Assembly (NCBI RefSeq): GCF_009469595.2
Contig: NZ_SSXV01000006.1
Location: 1 to 64,000, forward strand
Direction of reading: 5' to 3'
Length of the DNA stretch: 64,000 nucleotides
From: Thauera sp. 2A1
Lineage (GTDB): Bacteria > Pseudomonadota > Gammaproteobacteria > Burkholderiales > Rhodocyclaceae
Both the position numbers and the translations under genes were made by a program. The notes beneath the pieces were generated by a model. The model was given only the letters and a program-made list of their open reading frames with translations. It did no database searches and was not told the origin of the DNA. Below are positions 63,036 through 64,000 of this stretch, piece by piece. How positions within the stretch are numbered: position 1 is the stretch's first letter; each line of letters begins with the position of its first letter.

Positions 63036-64000
63036 ATGTTTCGACTGACACTGATGAAGCGAATTTTCGGGGTCGCGTTGTTGCTGACCCTGCTTGTCGC
63101 GCCAGCGCGGGCCGCGCTCGACCCGTCGCTGCTGGCCGGGTTTGCGGGCGATTTCCAGGGCCGCATGGCGGCCATCGAGGCGCTGGGCGTGGCGGGGGGC
63201 GACGATGCGCGCCGCGTGCTCGACGCGCTCGAGGCCGGCAGGCTGGGCGTCGTCGCCGGCCGGGCGGTGATCGTCGACGGCGACACCGTGCGCGATGCCG
63301 CGAGCGGCGAGGCGCTGGACCAGGGCGCCGGCGACATCGAACTCGTCACGCTCAACAACCGTGTGCGCCGCACGCTGGCGAATGCGCGCGCCGCGCTGGC
63401 ACTGACCTCGGCCGACCGTGCCGAACGCCTGAGTGCCGCGATCACGCTTGGCGACAATCCCAATGAAACCCTGCTGCCGGTGTTCGACCGCGCCCTGGCG
63501 GCAGAGACCGACGAAGAGATCCGCGGCATCGTGGCGCGCGCCGCCGCGCGCATCAAGCTGGCTTCGCCCGATCCGCTGACCCGCCTGCGCGCCGTGCGGG
63601 CGCTGGGCGAATCGTCCGATCCGGCGGTCAAGAACCTGCTCGAGGGCCTGCTGCAGAAGCGCGACGGCAACTGGGTGGAGCCGCATCCCGAGGTGCGCAC
63701 TGCGGCGAAGCTGGCGATCGACGACATCGAAGGCCGCATCGCCATCGCCGAGAGTGTCGGCACCGTGTTCTCCGGCCTGTCGCTGGGCTCCATCCTGCTG
63801 CTGGCCGCGCTCGGCCTGGCGATCACCTACGGCGTGATGGGCGTCATCAACATGGCGCACGGCGAGCTGCTGATGGTCGGCGCCTACGCCACCTTTTTGG
63901 TGCAGGGACTGTTCCGCAGCTACCTGCCTGCATACCTCGACTGGTACGTGGCGGCGGCGATCCCGGTCGCCTTCCTGTCGGCCGCACTGGTCGGCGTGGC
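63036..64000 (+). CDS. urtB: Urea ABC transporter permease UrtB (3' truncated by window end)
   Basis: The reading frame runs off the window after 321 codons. The N-terminus MFRLTLMKRIFGVALLLTLLVAP is a signal/membrane segment. About 230 residues of periplasmic, helical HEAT-like sequence follow (LLAGFAGDFQGRMAAIEALG, SSDPAVKNLLEGLL). The permease part begins with VFSGLSLGSILLLAALGLAITYGVMGVINMAHGE-type residues, homologous to LivH. Long N-terminal domains are normal in proteobacterial UrtB. Start ATG at 63036 (GGGA upstream); 63024 is an alternative. UrtC-E should follow outside. Confidence 0.93.
   Translation, partial: MFRLTLMKRIFGVALLLTLLVAPARAALDPSLLAGFAGDFQGRMAAIEALGVAGGDDARRVLDALEAGRLGVVAGRAVIVDGDTVRDAASGEALDQGAGDIELVTLNNRVRRTLANARAALALTSADRAERLSAAITLGDNPNETLLPVFDRALAAETDEEIRGIVARAAARIKLASPDPLTRLRAVRALGESSDPAVKNLLEGLLQKRDGNWVEPHPEVRTAAKLAIDDIEGRIAIAESVGTVFSGLSLGSILLLAALGLAITYGVMGVINMAHGELLMVGAYATFLVQGLFRSYLPAYLDWYVAAAIPVAFLSAALVGV

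Overview
The window is GC-rich, gene-dense chromosomal DNA. Its gene content points to a betaproteobacterium of the order Rhodocyclales, probably the Thauera/Azoarcus group. The signs are an NAD-dependent molybdenum formate dehydrogenase operon (fdsGBACD), a torF-glnK-amtB cluster, a Tor regulatory set with a TMAO-type reductase, betaproteobacterial porins, tandem Liv transport genes and a urea transporter. No rRNA or tRNA gene was found, so the genus is inferred from gene content only.

Layout. 1-2740 looks accessory: the tail of an excisionase-like HTH gene, an unrecognised helical protein and a 479-aa protein with a possible TIR-like segment. 2934-5001 holds a benzoate-type symporter and an EamA exporter. 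5116-12168 holds the formate dehydrogenase genes, their maturation protein FdhD and a LysR regulator. 12246-19346 is housekeeping: a DsbA-fold isomerase, an ABC-F ATPase, an HD-GYP protein, ThrH, PurU and a histidine phosphatase. 19412-21993 is the ammonium module (amtB, glnK, torF), preceded by a sigma-54 promoter and an NtrC-type site. 22312-24162 holds ubiK and a YifB/ComM ATPase. 24281-32043 is a Tor-like system (torR, torS, torT and a reductase carrying a C-terminal haem c), followed by a divergent porin. 33672-39832 is a branched-chain amino-acid ABC transporter with two binding proteins. 39998-48126 holds two related lipoprotein genes, metH behind an SAH riboswitch, a thioredoxin, and the ybdD-cstA pair. 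48411-61166 is mixed: a bestrophin-like protein, NhaR, a TerB-like protein, a PRPP synthetase, a NamZ-like hydrolase, a DOMON-like protein, TrpS, a class A PBP-like protein, RidA, a PACE exporter and MurB. The window ends in urtA and a truncated urtB behind a perfect sigma-54 promoter.

Themes. Nitrogen acquisition appears twice with matching control signals: the ammonium cluster and the urea transporter each have a TGGCAC/TTGC-type sigma-54 promoter and an upstream TGCACC-N5-GGTGC-type enhancer. One-carbon metabolism recurs in formate oxidation, formate release by PurU and SAH-regulated methionine synthesis. Anaerobic respiration is represented by the Tor-like module, where the haem domain normally found in the TorC partner is fused to the reductase and no torC or torD is visible. 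Most convergent gene pairs are separated by strong bidirectional hairpins, and a REP-like family with the core GTAGGAGCGGGCTTGACCGC occurs in several intergenic gaps.
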